This document shows positions 28,139 to 39,439 of a stretch of 61,837 nucleotides of DNA, in pieces. The stretch covers positions 1 through 61,837 of the forward strand of contig VGDL01000015.1 of assembly GCA_016869735.1 (NCBI GenBank), in the 5' to 3' direction. Each line of letters begins with the position of its first letter. The stretch's first letter is position 1. Under the pieces are notes generated by a model. That model searched no databases and had not been told where the DNA came from. It saw nothing but the letters and a program-made list of their open reading frames with translations. This DNA comes from Alphaproteobacteria bacterium (GTDB lineage: Bacteria > Pseudomonadota > Alphaproteobacteria > Acetobacterales > Acetobacteraceae). Both the position numbers and the translations under genes were made by a program.

Positions 28139-29353
28139 TCAATAAGGGATATCCTTCAGCCAGGGATATCCGACGCGTGCCTGGGCGAAGGCGTGATCAT
28201 AAAGCCTCCGCATAAAGGCCTGCTCAAAAGGTTCCTTGGGTTCATCCGTGAAATCGGGGCCAATGGCAGCCAGGTTGAAATCCACCCGGTCTTCCCGTGC
28301 TGTTGTTAAAATGCGCGCCACATCATTATAGCCGCTTGAAGCAATCATGCTTGCGATGGCGCGCTGCGCGATGACGAAGGTCTGGCGGTCTGTTTTTGCT
28401 GGATTGGGCGTGATCCGCCCATTGCGAATAACAAAGGCACGGGCGGGCTGAACACGATCCCCATGACGGATATTGGCGCGTCTCTGCTGCGTAACGCTGC
28501 GGGGATAAAGAAACACCTGCGTGAAGGCGCCGCCATCCACATGCATCTCCTGATAGGGCCTCCCGTCCAAGGTCACATCAATCATGACCGGGGGGAAGGC
28601 ACCAGGAACAGCGGAGGAAGCCAGCAGGATGCGCTGCACCAGATCAAGCGCGTGCGGATGCCCACTGGCCGCGATGGCGCCAATATTCCAGGCCACCGGC
28701 AATTGCGCATCAATATCCGATGTTCCGATCAGCAATAGGCGGCCGCGATTATAGGCTTCCCCGATTTCGGCGAGCATCGCTTCGTTCAAATGCTTCGAAA
28801 TGGTGCGAAACAAGGGCGCGCTATCGGCCAGCGCATCTTCAAAAAGCACGGCATTCAGAAGATTGCGCGTCTCCAGCACATCCTTTGGGGTGATGTCGGT
28901 ATAGACACTTTTCAGCGCCGCATCGTAACGCGGCCCAAGGAAGGCGAAGGGCGCGGTCAGGGCGCCGGTGGAAACGCCGGTGACCAGGCTGAAAATCGGT
29001 CGGTTGCCAGCCTCGGTCCAGCCATTCAGCAGGCCGGCGCCAAAGGCGCCATTCTCCCCGCCACCTGAGATTGCCAGCAGTTCAATGGTGCGTTCGCGCC
29101 CAGGTGGGGGCACGCCATGACGGCGCCGCGCTTTTTCCTCGGCGGCCACCACCTCAGCCCGGAAGGCCTCGCCATCCCAGGGGAAGAAAAAGCGTTCATT
29201 GGGCAGGCCAAGCACGCGCGCATCCCGCGTCCGCGCAAAGGGCACGTTGGGGCCGCGGGGTGGGGTGGCGCAGGCGGCCAGCCCAAGCCCAGCGATGCCG
29301 AACAAGGCGGCGCGGCGGCTAAATTTCAGCCCGACTTCAAGCTTCTGGCCCAT
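28139..29353 (-). CDS. Patatin-like phospholipase, lipoprotein
   Basis: 404-residue lipid acyl hydrolase. A twin-arginine-like, lipid-modified signal is visible: SRRAALFGIAGLGLAACATP with lipobox LAAC. The patatin domain has the glycine loop AISGGGENGAFGAGLLNGW, nucleophile elbow GVSTG (GxSxG), and the catalytic dyad aspartate in HVDGGAF (DGG). It therefore acts outside the cytoplasmic membrane as a serine lipase without a classical triad. Length fits. It is convergent with the CBS gene; the 269-base upstream region before divergent ffh carries both promoters but no recognisable box. Confidence 0.88.
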   Translation of the reverse strand: MGQKLEVGLKFSRRAALFGIAGLGLAACATPPRGPNVPFARTRDARVLGLPNERFFFPWDGEAFRAEVVAAEEKARRRHGVPPPGRERTIELLAISGGGENGAFGAGLLNGWTEAGNRPIFSLVTGVSTGALTAPFAFLGPRYDAALKSVYTDITPKDVLETRNLLNAVLFEDALADSAPLFRTISKHLNEAMLAEIGEAYNRGRLLLIGTSDIDAQLPVAWNIGAIAASGHPHALDLVQRILLASSAVPGAFPPVMIDVTLDGRPYQEMHVDGGAFTQVFLYPRSVTQQRRANIRHGDRVQPARAFVIRNGRITPNPAKTDRQTFVIAQRAIASMIASSGYNDVARILTTAREDRVDFNLAAIGPDFTDEPKEPFEQAFMRRLYDHAFAQARVGYPWLKDIPY

Positions 29354-29622
29354 GGCAACCCTTGACTGTTGGTCTTATTTAATGAGCTGCGGTGGTAACA
29401 AAAGCCCCCCCCGGCGTCGAGGTGCTTCGTCGCCAAAGCCGCTTTTCCCCTTTTCGCTTGACCCTCAGACGCTTGGCGGATAAATCCTAACTGTCTTTGG
29501 TTCGTCCTGAACCTTGGTCCGCCCGCCTTATGCGGGTTGGCTCCGTCGCTCCGCGAAGGCTCGCGCAGCGGCGCGCTTTGCTTTGGGGCGATCGCAACGC
29601 GAAAGGATTATTGGGCTGCCCC

Positions 29623-30993
29623 ATGTTTGAGGCTCTGTCCAGCAAGCTCAACGGTGTTTTTGATCGGCTGCGCCGCCGTGGCGCGCTGAGCGAAGCCGAT
29701 GTGACCGAAGCGCTGCGCGAAGTGCGCGTGGCGTTGCTGGAAGCCGATGTGGCGCTGCCCGTGGTGCGCGACTTGGTCGCGCGCGTGAAGGAACGCGCCG
29801 TGGGGCAGGAGGTGATTCGCTCCGTCTCCCCCGCGCAGCAGGTTATCAAAATCGTCAATGACGCGCTGGTGGAAGCGCTTGGCGGCACCGAAGGGGCGCG
29901 CGGCATTGATTTGAATGCGCCCGCGCCTGTCGCCATTTTGATGGTGGGTTTGCAAGGGTCGGGCAAGACCACGACTTCGGGCAAGATCGCGCTCAGGCTC
30001 AAGGGGCGCGAAAAGAAGAAGGTGTTGCTGGCGTCCTTGGACGTGCATCGCCCGGCGGCGCAGCTGCAATTGCAGCAATTGGCGGAACGCGCGGAAGTGA
30101 CCAGCCTGCCGATTATCGCCGGGCAGCGCCCGCTTGAAATCGCGGCACGCGCCATGGATTTGGCGCGGCGGGAACTTTATGATGTTGTCGTGCTGGACAC
30201 TGCCGGGCGCCTTGCGATTGATGAAGCGCTGATGGCCGAAGTGGCCGAGGTGAAGGCAGCCACCAAGCCGCATGAAACCCTGCTGGTTGTGGATGCCATG
30301 ACCGGGCAGGATGCGGTGAATACCGCCAAGGCCTTCCAGGAGAAAGTTGGCGTCACCGGCATTGTCATGACCCGCGTGGATGGCGATGCGCGCGGTGGTG
30401 CCGCACTTTCCATGCGCGCCGTGACCGGTGCGCCGATCAAGCTGTTGGGTGCCGGCGAGAAGCTGGATGCGCTGGAAGATTTCCACCCGGATCGCATTGC
30501 GGGCCGTATTCTTGGCATGGGCGATATCGTTTCGTTGGTTGAGAAAGCCGCCGAGACGATTGACCAGGCGGAGGCTGAAAAGCTCGCCGCGCGCATGCAA
30601 AAGGGCCAGTTCACGCTGGATGATTATGCGGCGCAGCTGAAGCAAATCGGCAAGATGGGCAGCCTGCAAGGCATTCTTGGCATGTTGCCCGGTGTGCAGA
30701 AGGTGAAGGCGCAGTTGGAAGGCGCCAATCTGGATACCGCAATTTTGAAGCGTCAGGCCGCGATCATTTCCAGCATGACGCCCAAGGAACGCCGCACGCC
30801 AGATCTGCTGAAGGCATCGCGCAAGCGGCGCATTGCGGCTGGTTCCGGCACCACGGTGCAGGATGTGAATCGCTTGTTGAAGCAATTCGACGATATGTCC
30901 GGCATGATGAAGCGGATGAACAAGATCGGCCAGAAGGGGCTGATGCGTGGCGGGCTTGCCGCGCTGCTCCCCCAAGGCCGGAGGCCGTTTTGA
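29623..30993 (+). CDS. ffh: Signal recognition particle protein Ffh
   Basis: 456-residue SRP54-type GTPase that binds signal sequences and 4.5S RNA for co-translational membrane targeting. The N domain is at 1-85. The GTPase motifs are MVGLQGSGKTTTSGKIA, ASLDVHRPAAQLQLQQL, VVLDTAGRLAIDEALM and MTRVDGDARGGAAL. The methionine-rich M domain runs from ~residue 325 to the end (LGMLPGVQKVKAQL, DMSGMMKRMNKIGQKGLM). ATG 29623 begins the conserved MFEALSSKLNGVFDRLR. First gene of the conserved ffh-rpsP-rimM-trmD-rplS block. Confidence 0.97.
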   Translation: MFEALSSKLNGVFDRLRRRGALSEADVTEALREVRVALLEADVALPVVRDLVARVKERAVGQEVIRSVSPAQQVIKIVNDALVEALGGTEGARGIDLNAPAPVAILMVGLQGSGKTTTSGKIALRLKGREKKKVLLASLDVHRPAAQLQLQQLAERAEVTSLPIIAGQRPLEIAARAMDLARRELYDVVVLDTAGRLAIDEALMAEVAEVKAATKPHETLLVVDAMTGQDAVNTAKAFQEKVGVTGIVMTRVDGDARGGAALSMRAVTGAPIKLLGAGEKLDALEDFHPDRIAGRILGMGDIVSLVEKAAETIDQAEAEKLAARMQKGQFTLDDYAAQLKQIGKMGSLQGILGMLPGVQKVKAQLEGANLDTAILKRQAAIISSMTPKERRTPDLLKASRKRRIAAGSGTTVQDVNRLLKQFDDMSGMMKRMNKIGQKGLMRGGLAALLPQGRRPF

Positions 30994-31047
30994 TGATGGC
31001 CCTCTCCAAACCCCTCGTTTCAAGTCACTAAAGAAAGGAATACCTGT

Positions 31048-31380
31048 ATGGCTCTCAAGATTCGCCTGGCTCGCGCCGGTGCCAAGAAGCGCCCCTATTA
31101 TCACATCGTGGTGGCCGATAGCCGCAGCCCGCGCGATGGCCGCTTCATTGAAAAGGTGGGTTCCTATAACCCGATGCTGCCTTCTGACCATGCGGAGCGT
31201 ATTCGCCTGCAGGAAGACCGCCTGAAGCATTGGCTCGGCAATGGTGCGGTCGCCACCGAACGCGTGGCGCGCTTTCTGGGTCGCGCTGGCCTGATCGCCA
31301 TGCCGGCGATCCCGGCGCAAACCAAGCAGGCCGCGCCGAAGAAGAAGGCGCAGGAACGCGCCGTCGCGGCAGCCGTCTGA
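31048..31380 (+). CDS. rpsP: 30S ribosomal protein S16
   Basis: 110-residue ribosomal protein needed for small-subunit assembly. [20 protein letters not shown], then [20 protein letters not shown], is the universal S16 start, followed by [20 protein letters not shown]. The lysine/alanine-rich tail ([13 protein letters not shown]) is typical of alphaproteobacteria. ATG 31048 follows AAAGAAAGGAAT. It sits 54 bases after ffh and 30 before rimM, part of one operon. Confidence 0.98.
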   Translation: MALKIRLARAGAKKRPYYHIVVADSRSPRDGRFIEKVGSYNPMLPSDHAERIRLQEDRLKHWLGNGAVATERVARFLGRAGLIAMPAIPAQTKQAAPKKKAQERAVAAAV

Positions 31381-31410
31381 AGCTGGCCTTAGCGGCAGGC
31401 ATCACGGCAG

Positions 31411-31929
31411 ATGGGCGGCAAGCGCATTATGGTGGGGGAGTTCGGCAGGCCGCATGGCGTGCGCGGGCTTTTGCGCCTGCGTGCCTTTACCGCCGATCCG
31501 GCCGCCATCACCGCCTATGGCCCGCTTTCTGATGAGGCCGGCACACGGCAGTTCCGTCTGACGGTCAAGGGGCCTGATCTGGTCGCTGTTGAAGGTGTCG
31601 CTGATCGTGATGCCGCGCAGCGCCTGACCGGCACCCGGCTTTTCGTCGCGCGGGAGGCTCTGCCCCCTACCGAGGAAGATGAATTCTACCTGGCTGATCT
31701 GATTGGCCTTCAGGTGGTGACGGAAGCCGGTGAAGCCTTTGGCAGCATCCGCGCGGTGGAAGACCATGGCGGCGGGGCTTTTCTGGTGATTGAAGGGCCG
31801 CATGAAATGCTGCTGCCCTTCACGCGCCAGGTGGTGCCGGTAGTGGATATCGCTTCCGGCCGCCTTGTGGTGGTGCCGCCGGCCGAAGTGCTGGTGCCGC
31901 CACCGGAAGGCGAGGAGGCCGCGGCATGA
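31411..31929 (+). CDS. rimM: 16S rRNA processing protein RimM
   Basis: 172-residue assembly factor for the 30S head that binds S19. The N-terminal domain has the diagnostic [19 protein letters not shown]. The PRC-barrel C-terminal domain shows [20 protein letters not shown] and [23 protein letters not shown] 31411 is favoured because the family usually has a KRI-VG stretch before FG-PHG; ATG 31429 is possible. It overlaps trmD by four bases. Confidence 0.95.
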   Translation: MGGKRIMVGEFGRPHGVRGLLRLRAFTADPAAITAYGPLSDEAGTRQFRLTVKGPDLVAVEGVADRDAAQRLTGTRLFVAREALPPTEEDEFYLADLIGLQVVTEAGEAFGSIRAVEDHGGGAFLVIEGPHEMLLPFTRQVVPVVDIASGRLVVVPPAEVLVPPPEGEEAAA

Positions 31930-32666
31930 GCTGGCGCGCCGATATCCTGACGCTGTTCCCAGAAATGTTTCCGGGGCCGCTTGGGCTTTCCCTCGCGGGG
32001 CGTGGCTTGCGCGAAGGGCTTTGGTCGCTGATGGCGCATGATATTCGCGACCATGCCAAGGACCGCCATCGTAGCGTGGATGACACGCCCTTTGGAGGCG
32101 GCGCCGGCATGGTGCTTCGCCCGGATGTGGTGGATGCGGCCATTGGCGCGGCCTTGGCCGAAACGCCTGCCCGGCCGGTGATCTACCTGACGCCGCGCGG
32201 GCGGTTGTTGGATCAGGCGCTGGTCCGCGACTTGGCGGCGGGGCAGGGGGCGGTGCTGCTCTGCGGGCGTTATGAAGGTGTGGATCAGCGCGTGATTGAA
32301 GCGCGCGGCATGCTGGAAATCTCGATCGGCGATTATGTGCTGAGCGGGGGGGAATTGGCCGCGCTCACGCTGCTTGATGCCTGTGTACGCTTGCTACCTG
32401 GGGTCATGGGGGCGGTGGAAAGCGCTGCCGAGGAAAGCCATGGCGCCGAGGGGCTTTTGGAATATCCGCATTTCACGCGCCCTGCCGAATGGGCCGGGCG
32501 CGCCGTGCCGGAAGTGCTGCTTTCGGGCCATCATGCCGCCATTGCGGCCTGGCGCCGGGCCGAAAGCGAGAACATCACCAAGGAACGCCGCCCCGATCTA
32601 TGGGCGCGGCATGAAACAGCGCGCGGAGGCGCGGGGGCCATTGCCGGCCATCCCGCCGCCGCCTAA
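31926..32666 (+). CDS. trmD: tRNA (guanine37-N1)-methyltransferase
   Basis: 246-residue trefoil-knot methyltransferase that makes m1G37 in tRNAs and prevents +1 frameshifting. Motifs are [56 protein letters not shown] and the knot [20 protein letters not shown]. The C-terminal DNA/RNA-binding helices include [17 protein letters not shown]. The start overlaps the rimM stop and the stop is 24 bases from rplS, the invariant gene order. Confidence 0.97.
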   Translation: MSWRADILTLFPEMFPGPLGLSLAGRGLREGLWSLMAHDIRDHAKDRHRSVDDTPFGGGAGMVLRPDVVDAAIGAALAETPARPVIYLTPRGRLLDQALVRDLAAGQGAVLLCGRYEGVDQRVIEARGMLEISIGDYVLSGGELAALTLLDACVRLLPGVMGAVESAAEESHGAEGLLEYPHFTRPAEWAGRAVPEVLLSGHHAAIAAWRRAESENITKERRPDLWARHETARGGAGAIAGHPAAA

Positions 32667-32690
32667 AGAAACCGAAGAAAGGGTACCAAC

Positions 32691-33086
32691 ATGAATATCT
32701 TGCAGCAATTCGAAGCTGATCAGCAGGCGAAGCTCGCCGCAGCCCGCGCCACGCCGGATTTCGGCCCTGGCGATACGGTGCGCGTCATGGTGAAGGTGGT
32801 GGAAGGCGAACGCATCCGCACCCAGGCTTATGAAGGCGTCGTGATCGCGCGTTCCAACAAGGGCGTGCAGAGCAATTTCACCGTCCGCAAGCTTTCCTAT
32901 GGTGAAGGCGTGGAGCGCGTGTTTCCGCTCTATAGCCCCAATGTCGCGGAAATTCAGGTGGTGCGCCGTGGGCGCGTGCGTCGTGCGAAGCTTTATTACC
33001 TGCGCGGCCGCACCGGCAAATCCGCACGTATCGCGGAAAAGCTGGGCATGAAGGCTGATGGCGCTGCCAAGGCTGCCGAAGCCTGA
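32691..33086 (+). CDS. rplS: 50S ribosomal protein L19
   Basis: 131-residue protein at the subunit interface. Family motifs [60 protein letters not shown] and [20 protein letters not shown] are all intact. It has a short alanine-rich tail. ATG 32691 follows AGAAAGGGTA. A strong terminator hairpin follows, ending the ffh-rplS operon. Confidence 0.98.
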   Translation: MNILQQFEADQQAKLAAARATPDFGPGDTVRVMVKVVEGERIRTQAYEGVVIARSNKGVQSNFTVRKLSYGEGVERVFPLYSPNVAEIQVVRRGRVRRAKLYYLRGRTGKSARIAEKLGMKADGAAKAAEA

Positions 33087-33094
33087 CTTAAACG

Positions 33095-33121
33095 CGCCGC
33101 GCTGAAAGGCGCGGCGTTTTT
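33095..33121 (+). terminator. Intrinsic terminator after rplS
   Basis: CGCCGCGC, loop TGAAAG, GCGCGGCG, then TTTTT: a perfect 8-bp GC stem with a T-run, the textbook form. It lies eight bases after the rplS stop and separates the translation-machinery operon from leuC. Confidence 0.9.
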
Positions 33122-33145
33122 GTATGTTGTAAGGGGGAAGATGAA

Positions 33146-34576
33146 ATGTCAGCCGAGAGGCCGCGCACGCTGTTCGACAAGATTTGGGACGCGCATGTTG
33201 TTGAAACCCTGCCGGATGGCACGGCGCTGCTCTATATCGATCTCCATCTGACCCATGAAGTGACCACGCCGCAGGCTTTTGATGGCCTGCGCGCCGCGGG
33301 GCGCAAGGTGCGCCGCCCGGATGCGACGCTTGCCGTGGTGGACCATAATATCGCGACTGATGACAGCCGCCGCACCGGCATTGTGGACCCCGAAAGCCGC
33401 TTGCAGGTTGAAACGCTGGAAAAGAACGTTGTTGAATTCGGCGTGCCTTACATCCCGCTGCTGGATGACCGCCAGGGCATTGTGCATGTGATCGGGCCTG
33501 AGCTTGGCCGTTCGCTGCCGGGCATGACGATTGTGTGTGGCGATAGCCATACCTCGACCCATGGGGCCATGGGTGCGCTGGCGTTTGGCATTGGCACTTC
33601 GGAAGTGGAGCATGTGCTGGCGACGCAGACGCTGCTGCAAAAGCCCGCCAAGAACATGCGCGTCTCCGTGGATGGCAATCTGGCCTTTGGTTGTTCCGGC
33701 AAGGATATTGTGCTCGCGATCATCGGCAAGATCGGCACGGCGGGCGGCACGGGCCATGTGATTGAATATGCCGGGGATGCGATCCGCGCTCTGGACATGG
33801 CAGGCCGCATGACGGTCTGCAACATGACCATCGAAGGCGGTGCCCGCGCTGGCATGGTCGCACCTGACCAAACGACCTTTGATTACATCGCCAAAACGCC
33901 CAATGGCCCGAAAGGTGAAGCCTTCAAGCGCGCGCTGGAATGGTGGAAGACGCTGCCTTCCGATGCAGGCGCGCATTTCGACAAGGAATTGCGCCTAGCT
34001 GCGCATGAGATTGCGCCGCAAGTGACCTGGGGCACGAATCCGGAAGCGGTGCTGCCGATCACGGGCATTGTGCCGAACCCGAGTGATGAGGCGGATGAGG
34101 CCAAGCGCGCGCAATTGCAGCGCATGGTCGACTATATGGGCCTGACGCCCGGACAGCGCCTGACTGATTTGAAAGTGGATGTTGTTTTCGTTGGGTCCTG
34201 CACCAATAGCCGGATTGAGGATATCCGCGCTGCCGCCGCCATCGCCAAGGGGCGCCGCGTGGCGGATCATGTCCGCGCGCTGGTGGTGCCGGGTTCGGGG
34301 CTGGTGAAAAAGCAGGCGGAAGCGGAAGGGCTTGATCGGATCCTGCGCGAAGCGGGTTTTGAATGGCGCGAAGCGGGCTGTTCCATGTGCCTTGGCATGA
34401 ACCCCGATAAGCTCACGCCCGGTCAGCGCAGCGCCAGCACCTCCAACCGCAATTTCGAAGGCCGCCAGGGCCCCGGCGGGCGGACCCATTTGTTGAGCCC
34501 CGCCATGGCCGCTGCAGCGGCGCTGGCCGGCCATTTGGCCGATGTGCGTGACTATCAGCCGAAGGGATCGCTGTAA
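33146..34576 (+). CDS. leuC: 3-isopropylmalate dehydratase large subunit
   Basis: 476-residue aconitase-family subunit that, with LeuD, isomerises 2- to 3-isopropylmalate in leucine synthesis. The [4Fe-4S] ligands are in [16 protein letters not shown] and [20 protein letters not shown]. Other blocks are [32 protein letters not shown] and [16 protein letters not shown]. Starts at ATG 33146 after GGGGAAGATG. One base separates its stop from leuD's start. leuA is not in the window. Confidence 0.97.
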   Translation: MSAERPRTLFDKIWDAHVVETLPDGTALLYIDLHLTHEVTTPQAFDGLRAAGRKVRRPDATLAVVDHNIATDDSRRTGIVDPESRLQVETLEKNVVEFGVPYIPLLDDRQGIVHVIGPELGRSLPGMTIVCGDSHTSTHGAMGALAFGIGTSEVEHVLATQTLLQKPAKNMRVSVDGNLAFGCSGKDIVLAIIGKIGTAGGTGHVIEYAGDAIRALDMAGRMTVCNMTIEGGARAGMVAPDQTTFDYIAKTPNGPKGEAFKRALEWWKTLPSDAGAHFDKELRLAAHEIAPQVTWGTNPEAVLPITGIVPNPSDEADEAKRAQLQRMVDYMGLTPGQRLTDLKVDVVFVGSCTNSRIEDIRAAAAIAKGRRVADHVRALVVPGSGLVKKQAEAEGLDRILREAGFEWREAGCSMCLGMNPDKLTPGQRSASTSNRNFEGRQGPGGRTHLLSPAMAAAAALAGHLADVRDYQPKGSL

Positions 34577-34577
34577 T

Positions 34578-35189
34578 ATGCAAGCCTTCACCAAGCTTAC
34601 CGGTATCGCAGCACCCTTGCCCAAGGCGAATGTGGATACCGACCAGATCATTCCGGCGCGGTTCTTGAAATCCATCAGCCGCTTGGGATTCGGGAAGAAT
34701 CTTTTCGCCAACTTCCGCTTTAAGGAAGATGGTTCGGAAAACCCGGATTTTGTGCTTAACCAGGAACCCTACCGCAAGGCGGAATTCCTGATTGCGTTTG
34801 AGAATTTCGGCTGCGGGTCTTCGCGTGAGCACGCGCCTTGGGCCTTGCTTGATTTCGGCATTCGCTGCGTGATTGCGCCTGATTTCGCCGATATCTTCCA
34901 CAATAACTGCTTCAAGAATGGCGTATTGCCGGTGCGTCTGCCGCGCGAGATTTGCGAAAAGCTGATGGAAGACGCCAAGATGGGCGGCAATGCGCGCATC
35001 AGCGTTGATTTGGAACGCCAGGTGGTGGTGCGCCCGAATGGGGAAGAAATTCCCTTCCAGATTGATCCGCTCCGCCGGCATCTGATGCTGAATGGCTTGG
35101 ATGATATCGGCCAGACCATGCAGCACGCCCCGGCGATTGATGGGTTTGAAGCCCGCCAGCGCGCCGCACAGCCCTGGCTTTATGCTTGA
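34578..35189 (+). CDS. leuD: 3-isopropylmalate dehydratase small subunit
   Basis: 203-residue swivel-domain subunit of isopropylmalate isomerase. [20 protein letters not shown], then [13 protein letters not shown], begins the protein, and [20 protein letters not shown] is the conserved substrate loop. ATG 34578 is two bases after the leuC stop; the longer open frame overlaps leuC and is not used. Length is normal. Works as a heterodimer with LeuC. Confidence 0.97.
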   Translation: MQAFTKLTGIAAPLPKANVDTDQIIPARFLKSISRLGFGKNLFANFRFKEDGSENPDFVLNQEPYRKAEFLIAFENFGCGSSREHAPWALLDFGIRCVIAPDFADIFHNNCFKNGVLPVRLPREICEKLMEDAKMGGNARISVDLERQVVVRPNGEEIPFQIDPLRRHLMLNGLDDIGQTMQHAPAIDGFEARQRAAQPWLYA

Positions 35190-35234
35190 ATGATACCTGC
35201 CCTGGCGCGTGACCAGGGCCATGAGGAAAACGCC

Positions 35235-36347
35235 ATGTCATCGAACAAGAAGCTTCTCATCCTGCCCGGCGACGGGATCGGCCCTGAAGTGATGCGCGAA
35301 GTGCGCCGCGTGGTGGATTGGATGGATCGCCGCCGCCATGTGTCCTTCAATATCGAAGAAGGTCTGGTGGGGGGCGCGGCTTTGGATGCGGAAGGCACAC
35401 CCTGTTCGGATGAAACAGTGGAACGCGCAAAGGCTGCGGATGCGGTGCTGTTCGGTTCCGTCGGTGGCCCGAAATGGGATTCCATGCCCTTCGACAAGCG
35501 CCCGGAACTGGGCGTGCTACGGTTGCGTAAGGATCTTGGGCTTTTCGCCAATCTTCGCCCTGCCGTGGTGCTTGACCCGCTGGTGGAAGCTTCCAGCCTG
35601 AAGCCTGATCTGGTGCGCGGGCTTGATGTGATGATCGTGCGCGAATCGACTGGTGGCATTTATTTCGGCGAACCACGCGGGATCCATACGGATGCCAATG
35701 GCAAGCGCACCGGCATTGACACCGAAGTCTACACCGAAGACGAAATCGCCCGCGTGGCCCGCATTGCCTTTGATCTGGCGCGCAAGCGCTGCAACAAGGT
35801 GACCAGTGTTGAGAAAGCGAATGTGATGCAATCCGGCCGCCTATGGCGCGCCGTAGTGGGTGAAATCGGCAAGGCCGAATTCCCCGATGTCGAGCTTGAG
35901 CATATGTATGCCGATAACTGCGCCATGCAGCTTTGCTCTCGCCCCAAGCAGTTTGATGTGATCCTGGGGTCCAACCTGTTCGGCGATGTGCTGTCTGATC
36001 TGGCTGCCGCGCTCACTGGCTCGCTCGGCATGCTGCCATCGGCGACATTGGGCGCATTGGATGCCTCTGGCAGGCGCCACGCGCTGTATGAACCCGTGCA
36101 TGGCTCAGCGCCCGATATCGCCGGCAAGGGCATTGCCAATCCTTGTGCGCAGATTCTTTCCTTTGCCATGCTGCTTCGCTGGTCTTTCGGCATGGAGGAA
36201 GATGCGCGACTTCTGGAGGCTGCGGTGGAAAAGGTGCTGGGCGGAGGGCTGCGCACTGCTGACATCATGCAGGCCGGCATGGCGCGGGTTGGCACAAGCG
36301 TGATGGGTGAAGCCGTGGTGCGCGAATTGGACAAGCTCGCTGCATGA
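35235..36347 (+). CDS. leuB: 3-isopropylmalate dehydrogenase
   Basis: 370-residue NAD-dependent decarboxylating dehydrogenase, third step of the leucine branch. Motifs are [20 protein letters not shown], the substrate-binding [35 protein letters not shown] and the NAD site [18 protein letters not shown] 35235 follows GAGGAAAAC. Forty-five bases separate it from leuD. tRNA-Arg follows 65 bases later. Confidence 0.97.
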   Translation: MSSNKKLLILPGDGIGPEVMREVRRVVDWMDRRRHVSFNIEEGLVGGAALDAEGTPCSDETVERAKAADAVLFGSVGGPKWDSMPFDKRPELGVLRLRKDLGLFANLRPAVVLDPLVEASSLKPDLVRGLDVMIVRESTGGIYFGEPRGIHTDANGKRTGIDTEVYTEDEIARVARIAFDLARKRCNKVTSVEKANVMQSGRLWRAVVGEIGKAEFPDVELEHMYADNCAMQLCSRPKQFDVILGSNLFGDVLSDLAAALTGSLGMLPSATLGALDASGRRHALYEPVHGSAPDIAGKGIANPCAQILSFAMLLRWSFGMEEDARLLEAAVEKVLGGGLRTADIMQAGMARVGTSVMGEAVVRELDKLAA

Positions 36348-36412
36348 CAATTTGATGGTGTTTGCGGGGTTGCGCCTGACGCGTTGCTCCGCTATCCGTC
36401 TTGCCATCAAGG

Positions 36413-36489
36413 GCGCCCGTAGCTCAGCTGGATAGAGCACCAGACTACGAATCTGGGGGTCAGAGGTTCGAATCCTTTCGGGCGCGCCA
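36413..36489 (+). tRNA. tRNA-Arg (ACG)
   Basis: Cloverleaf: acceptor GCGCCCG/CGGGCGC, anticodon stem CCAGA/TCTGG with loop CTACGAA (anticodon ACG, inosine-modified in vivo), T-arm with TTCGAAT, discriminator G and encoded CCA. It reads CGU, CGC and CGA. It lies between leuB and the second ABC importer. Confidence 0.95.
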
Positions 36490-36551
36490 TTTTCCGAATT
36501 TTTTTAATGAGTTACGGCTTTTGCGCGGCGCCATTGCCGCGCTACCCACAC

Positions 36552-37522
36552 CTATTCTCGGTAATGGCATGCAACCGAATGCCCGGGCCGCACTGCGCGC
36601 AAGGCCGGCACTTCATTCCGGCAGCGCGACCCGTCAGCGATGGGACAGCGCGTGTGGAAATGGCAGCCCGATGGCGGGTTCAGCGGGCTTGGCACATCGC
36701 CTTGCAGCCTGATCCTGTCACGCTTCACGGTCGGGTCCGGGATCGGCACGGCTGACAAAAGTGCCTCGGTATAAGGGTGCAGCGGTGTGGTGTAGAGCTC
36801 CCGCGCCGAGGCAATCTCCACAATCCGCCCAAGATACATCACCGCAACACGATCGGAGATATGTTCCACTACCGAAAGATCATGCGCGATGAACAGGAAG
36901 GTAAGCCCGAATTTTTCCTGCAAATCCTCAAGCAGGTTCACCACCTGCGCCTGGATCGAGACATCAAGCGCCGAGACAGGTTCATCGCAAATGATCAGCT
37001 TCGGTGACACTGCCAAGGCACGCGCAATGCCGATGCGCTGCCTTTGCCCGCCAGAGAATTCATGCGGAAAGCGGCGCATGTGATCCGCATTGAGCCCAAC
37101 CGTCTCGAGCAATTCGACCACGCGGTCTTCGCGCTCACGCGGCGTCTTGGCAAGCTTATGGATGATCAGCGCCTCACCAATAATGGCAGCGACCGTCATG
37201 CGTGGATTGAGGGAGGCGAAGGGGTCCTGGAAAATGATCTGCATATCGCGCCGGAGTGCGACCATCTGCTGATGATCAAGCGCGGTCACGTCGCGGCCTT
37301 CGAACCAGACCTTGCCGGCGGTGGGTTCAATCAGCCGCAGGATCAGCCGGCCTGTGGTGGATTTGCCGCAGCCTGATTCGCCCACCAGGCCAAGCGTCTC
37401 ACCCTTGTTGATGTCGAAGGAAACGCTGGAGACTGCGTGAACCTGGTTCACGGTGCGCTGCAGAATGCCGCCCTTTACCGGAAAGCGCTTCACCAGATCC
37501 TGCACGCTGAGCAGTGGTTCCG

Positions 37523-37526
<4 letters not shown>
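36552..37526 (-). CDS. ABC transporter ATP-binding protein, DppF type (second importer)
   Basis: 324-residue ATPase. Walker [14 protein letters not shown]-loop [15 protein letters not shown], signature [20 protein letters not shown], Walker [15 protein letters not shown] and switch [13 protein letters not shown] are intact. The oligopeptide-type C-terminal domain ends [16 protein letters not shown]. It is the last gene of a minus-strand operon (binding protein, DppB, DppC, DppD, DppF) and overlaps the DppD-type gene by four bases. The importer is a separate paralogue of the one at 7433-12948. Confidence 0.92.
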
Positions 37527-38506
<980 letters not shown>

Positions 38507-38512
38507 CGCGGT

Positions 38513-39439
38513 TCAGACCACGCGCCGTGGATCAAGCGCATCCCTGAGGCCATCGCCCACGAAATTGATCGTGAGCACGGTCAGGAAAATCGCGAGACCC
38601 GGAAACAAAGCCCAATGCGGTGCGAAATCGAGATGATCCCGCGCATCGAACAAAAGCCTGCCCCAGGTTGGGATATCGGGCGGGAAGCCAAGCCCGAGGA
38701 AAGACAGCGTGCTTTCCGCAATGATGGCGGCTGCGACATCAATCGTCGCCGCGACAATCACGGGGCCGAGCGAATTCGGCAGGATGTGGCGCAGCGCGAG
38801 CCGAAAGCGGGACGCACCAAGCGCGCGCGCGGCTTCGACGAATTCCTTCTCCCGCAATGAGAAAAACTGCGCGCGCACCAGGCGCGCCACCTGCATCCAA
38901 TTGAACAGGCCGATGATGATGACAATCAGAATGAAAACCCCAAGCTCCGGCCCCACAATCGCCTTCAACGTGTCGCGAAACAGGAAGATGATCAGCAGCA
39001 GCAGCGGCAATTGCGGCAGGGACAGGAACAGATCCGTAAGCCACATCAGCGCCGCATCAGTCTTGCCACCGGCAAGCCCTGCAATGGCACCAATCAGAAT
39101 ACCGACACTCACGGCCACCAACATCGCGGTGAAGCCGACCGCGAGTGAAATCCGCCCGCCATAGAGCATGCGCGCCAGCAGATCCTGCCCAAGATCATCC
39201 GTGCCCAAGGGATGCGCCAGGGAAGGACCTTGCAGGATCACAGAAAAATCAATGTCATTGATCGGCACGCGCCAGACCAAGGGGCCAAACAGCACCGCCA
39301 GAATAAGGAAACCCAGCAGAACAGCGCTGATGACGGCAAGCTTGTGCTTGCGAAAGCGCCGCCAGGCCTCAGACCATGGGCTGGTCAGGGGCCGAGGGCT
39401 GGCGCTAGCGGTAGCTGATGCGGGGGTCGAGCCAGCCAT
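38513..39439 (-). CDS. ABC transporter permease, DppC type (second importer)
   Basis: 308-residue inner-membrane permease. The Ala/Ser/Pro-rich N-terminus precedes a first helix (KLAVISAVLLGFLILAVLFG), then HPLGTDDLGQDLLARMLYGG and the EAA loop EFVEAARALGASRFRLALRH. ATG 39439 is used rather than the longer frame because it falls just inside the 3' end of the DppB gene (35-base overlap). Six helices are expected. Confidence 0.9.
   Translation of the reverse strand: MAGSTPASATASASPRPLTSPWSEAWRRFRKHKLAVISAVLLGFLILAVLFGPLVWRVPINDIDFSVILQGPSLAHPLGTDDLGQDLLARMLYGGRISLAVGFTAMLVAVSVGILIGAIAGLAGGKTDAALMWLTDLFLSLPQLPLLLLIIFLFRDTLKAIVGPELGVFILIVIIIGLFNWMQVARLVRAQFFSLREKEFVEAARALGASRFRLALRHILPNSLGPVIVAATIDVAAAIIAESTLSFLGLGFPPDIPTWGRLLFDARDHLDFAPHWALFPGLAIFLTVLTINFVGDGLRDALDPRRVV

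Noticed and set aside
29354-29622. 4.5S SRP RNA gene next to ffh
   Set aside because: The conserved SRP RNA core (GGTCAGG...GGAAGCAGCC type) is not found in this intergenic region or noticed elsewhere in the window.
29608-31320. Long minus-strand open frame (about 570 codons) opposite ffh and rpsP
   Set aside because: It is antisense to two unambiguous core genes, shows no recognisable domain and is His/Gln-rich in the way expected of a shadow frame in GC-rich DNA.
33149-33976. Minus-strand frame opposite leuC
   Set aside because: Shadow of leuC; the sense strand has all aconitase-family motifs.
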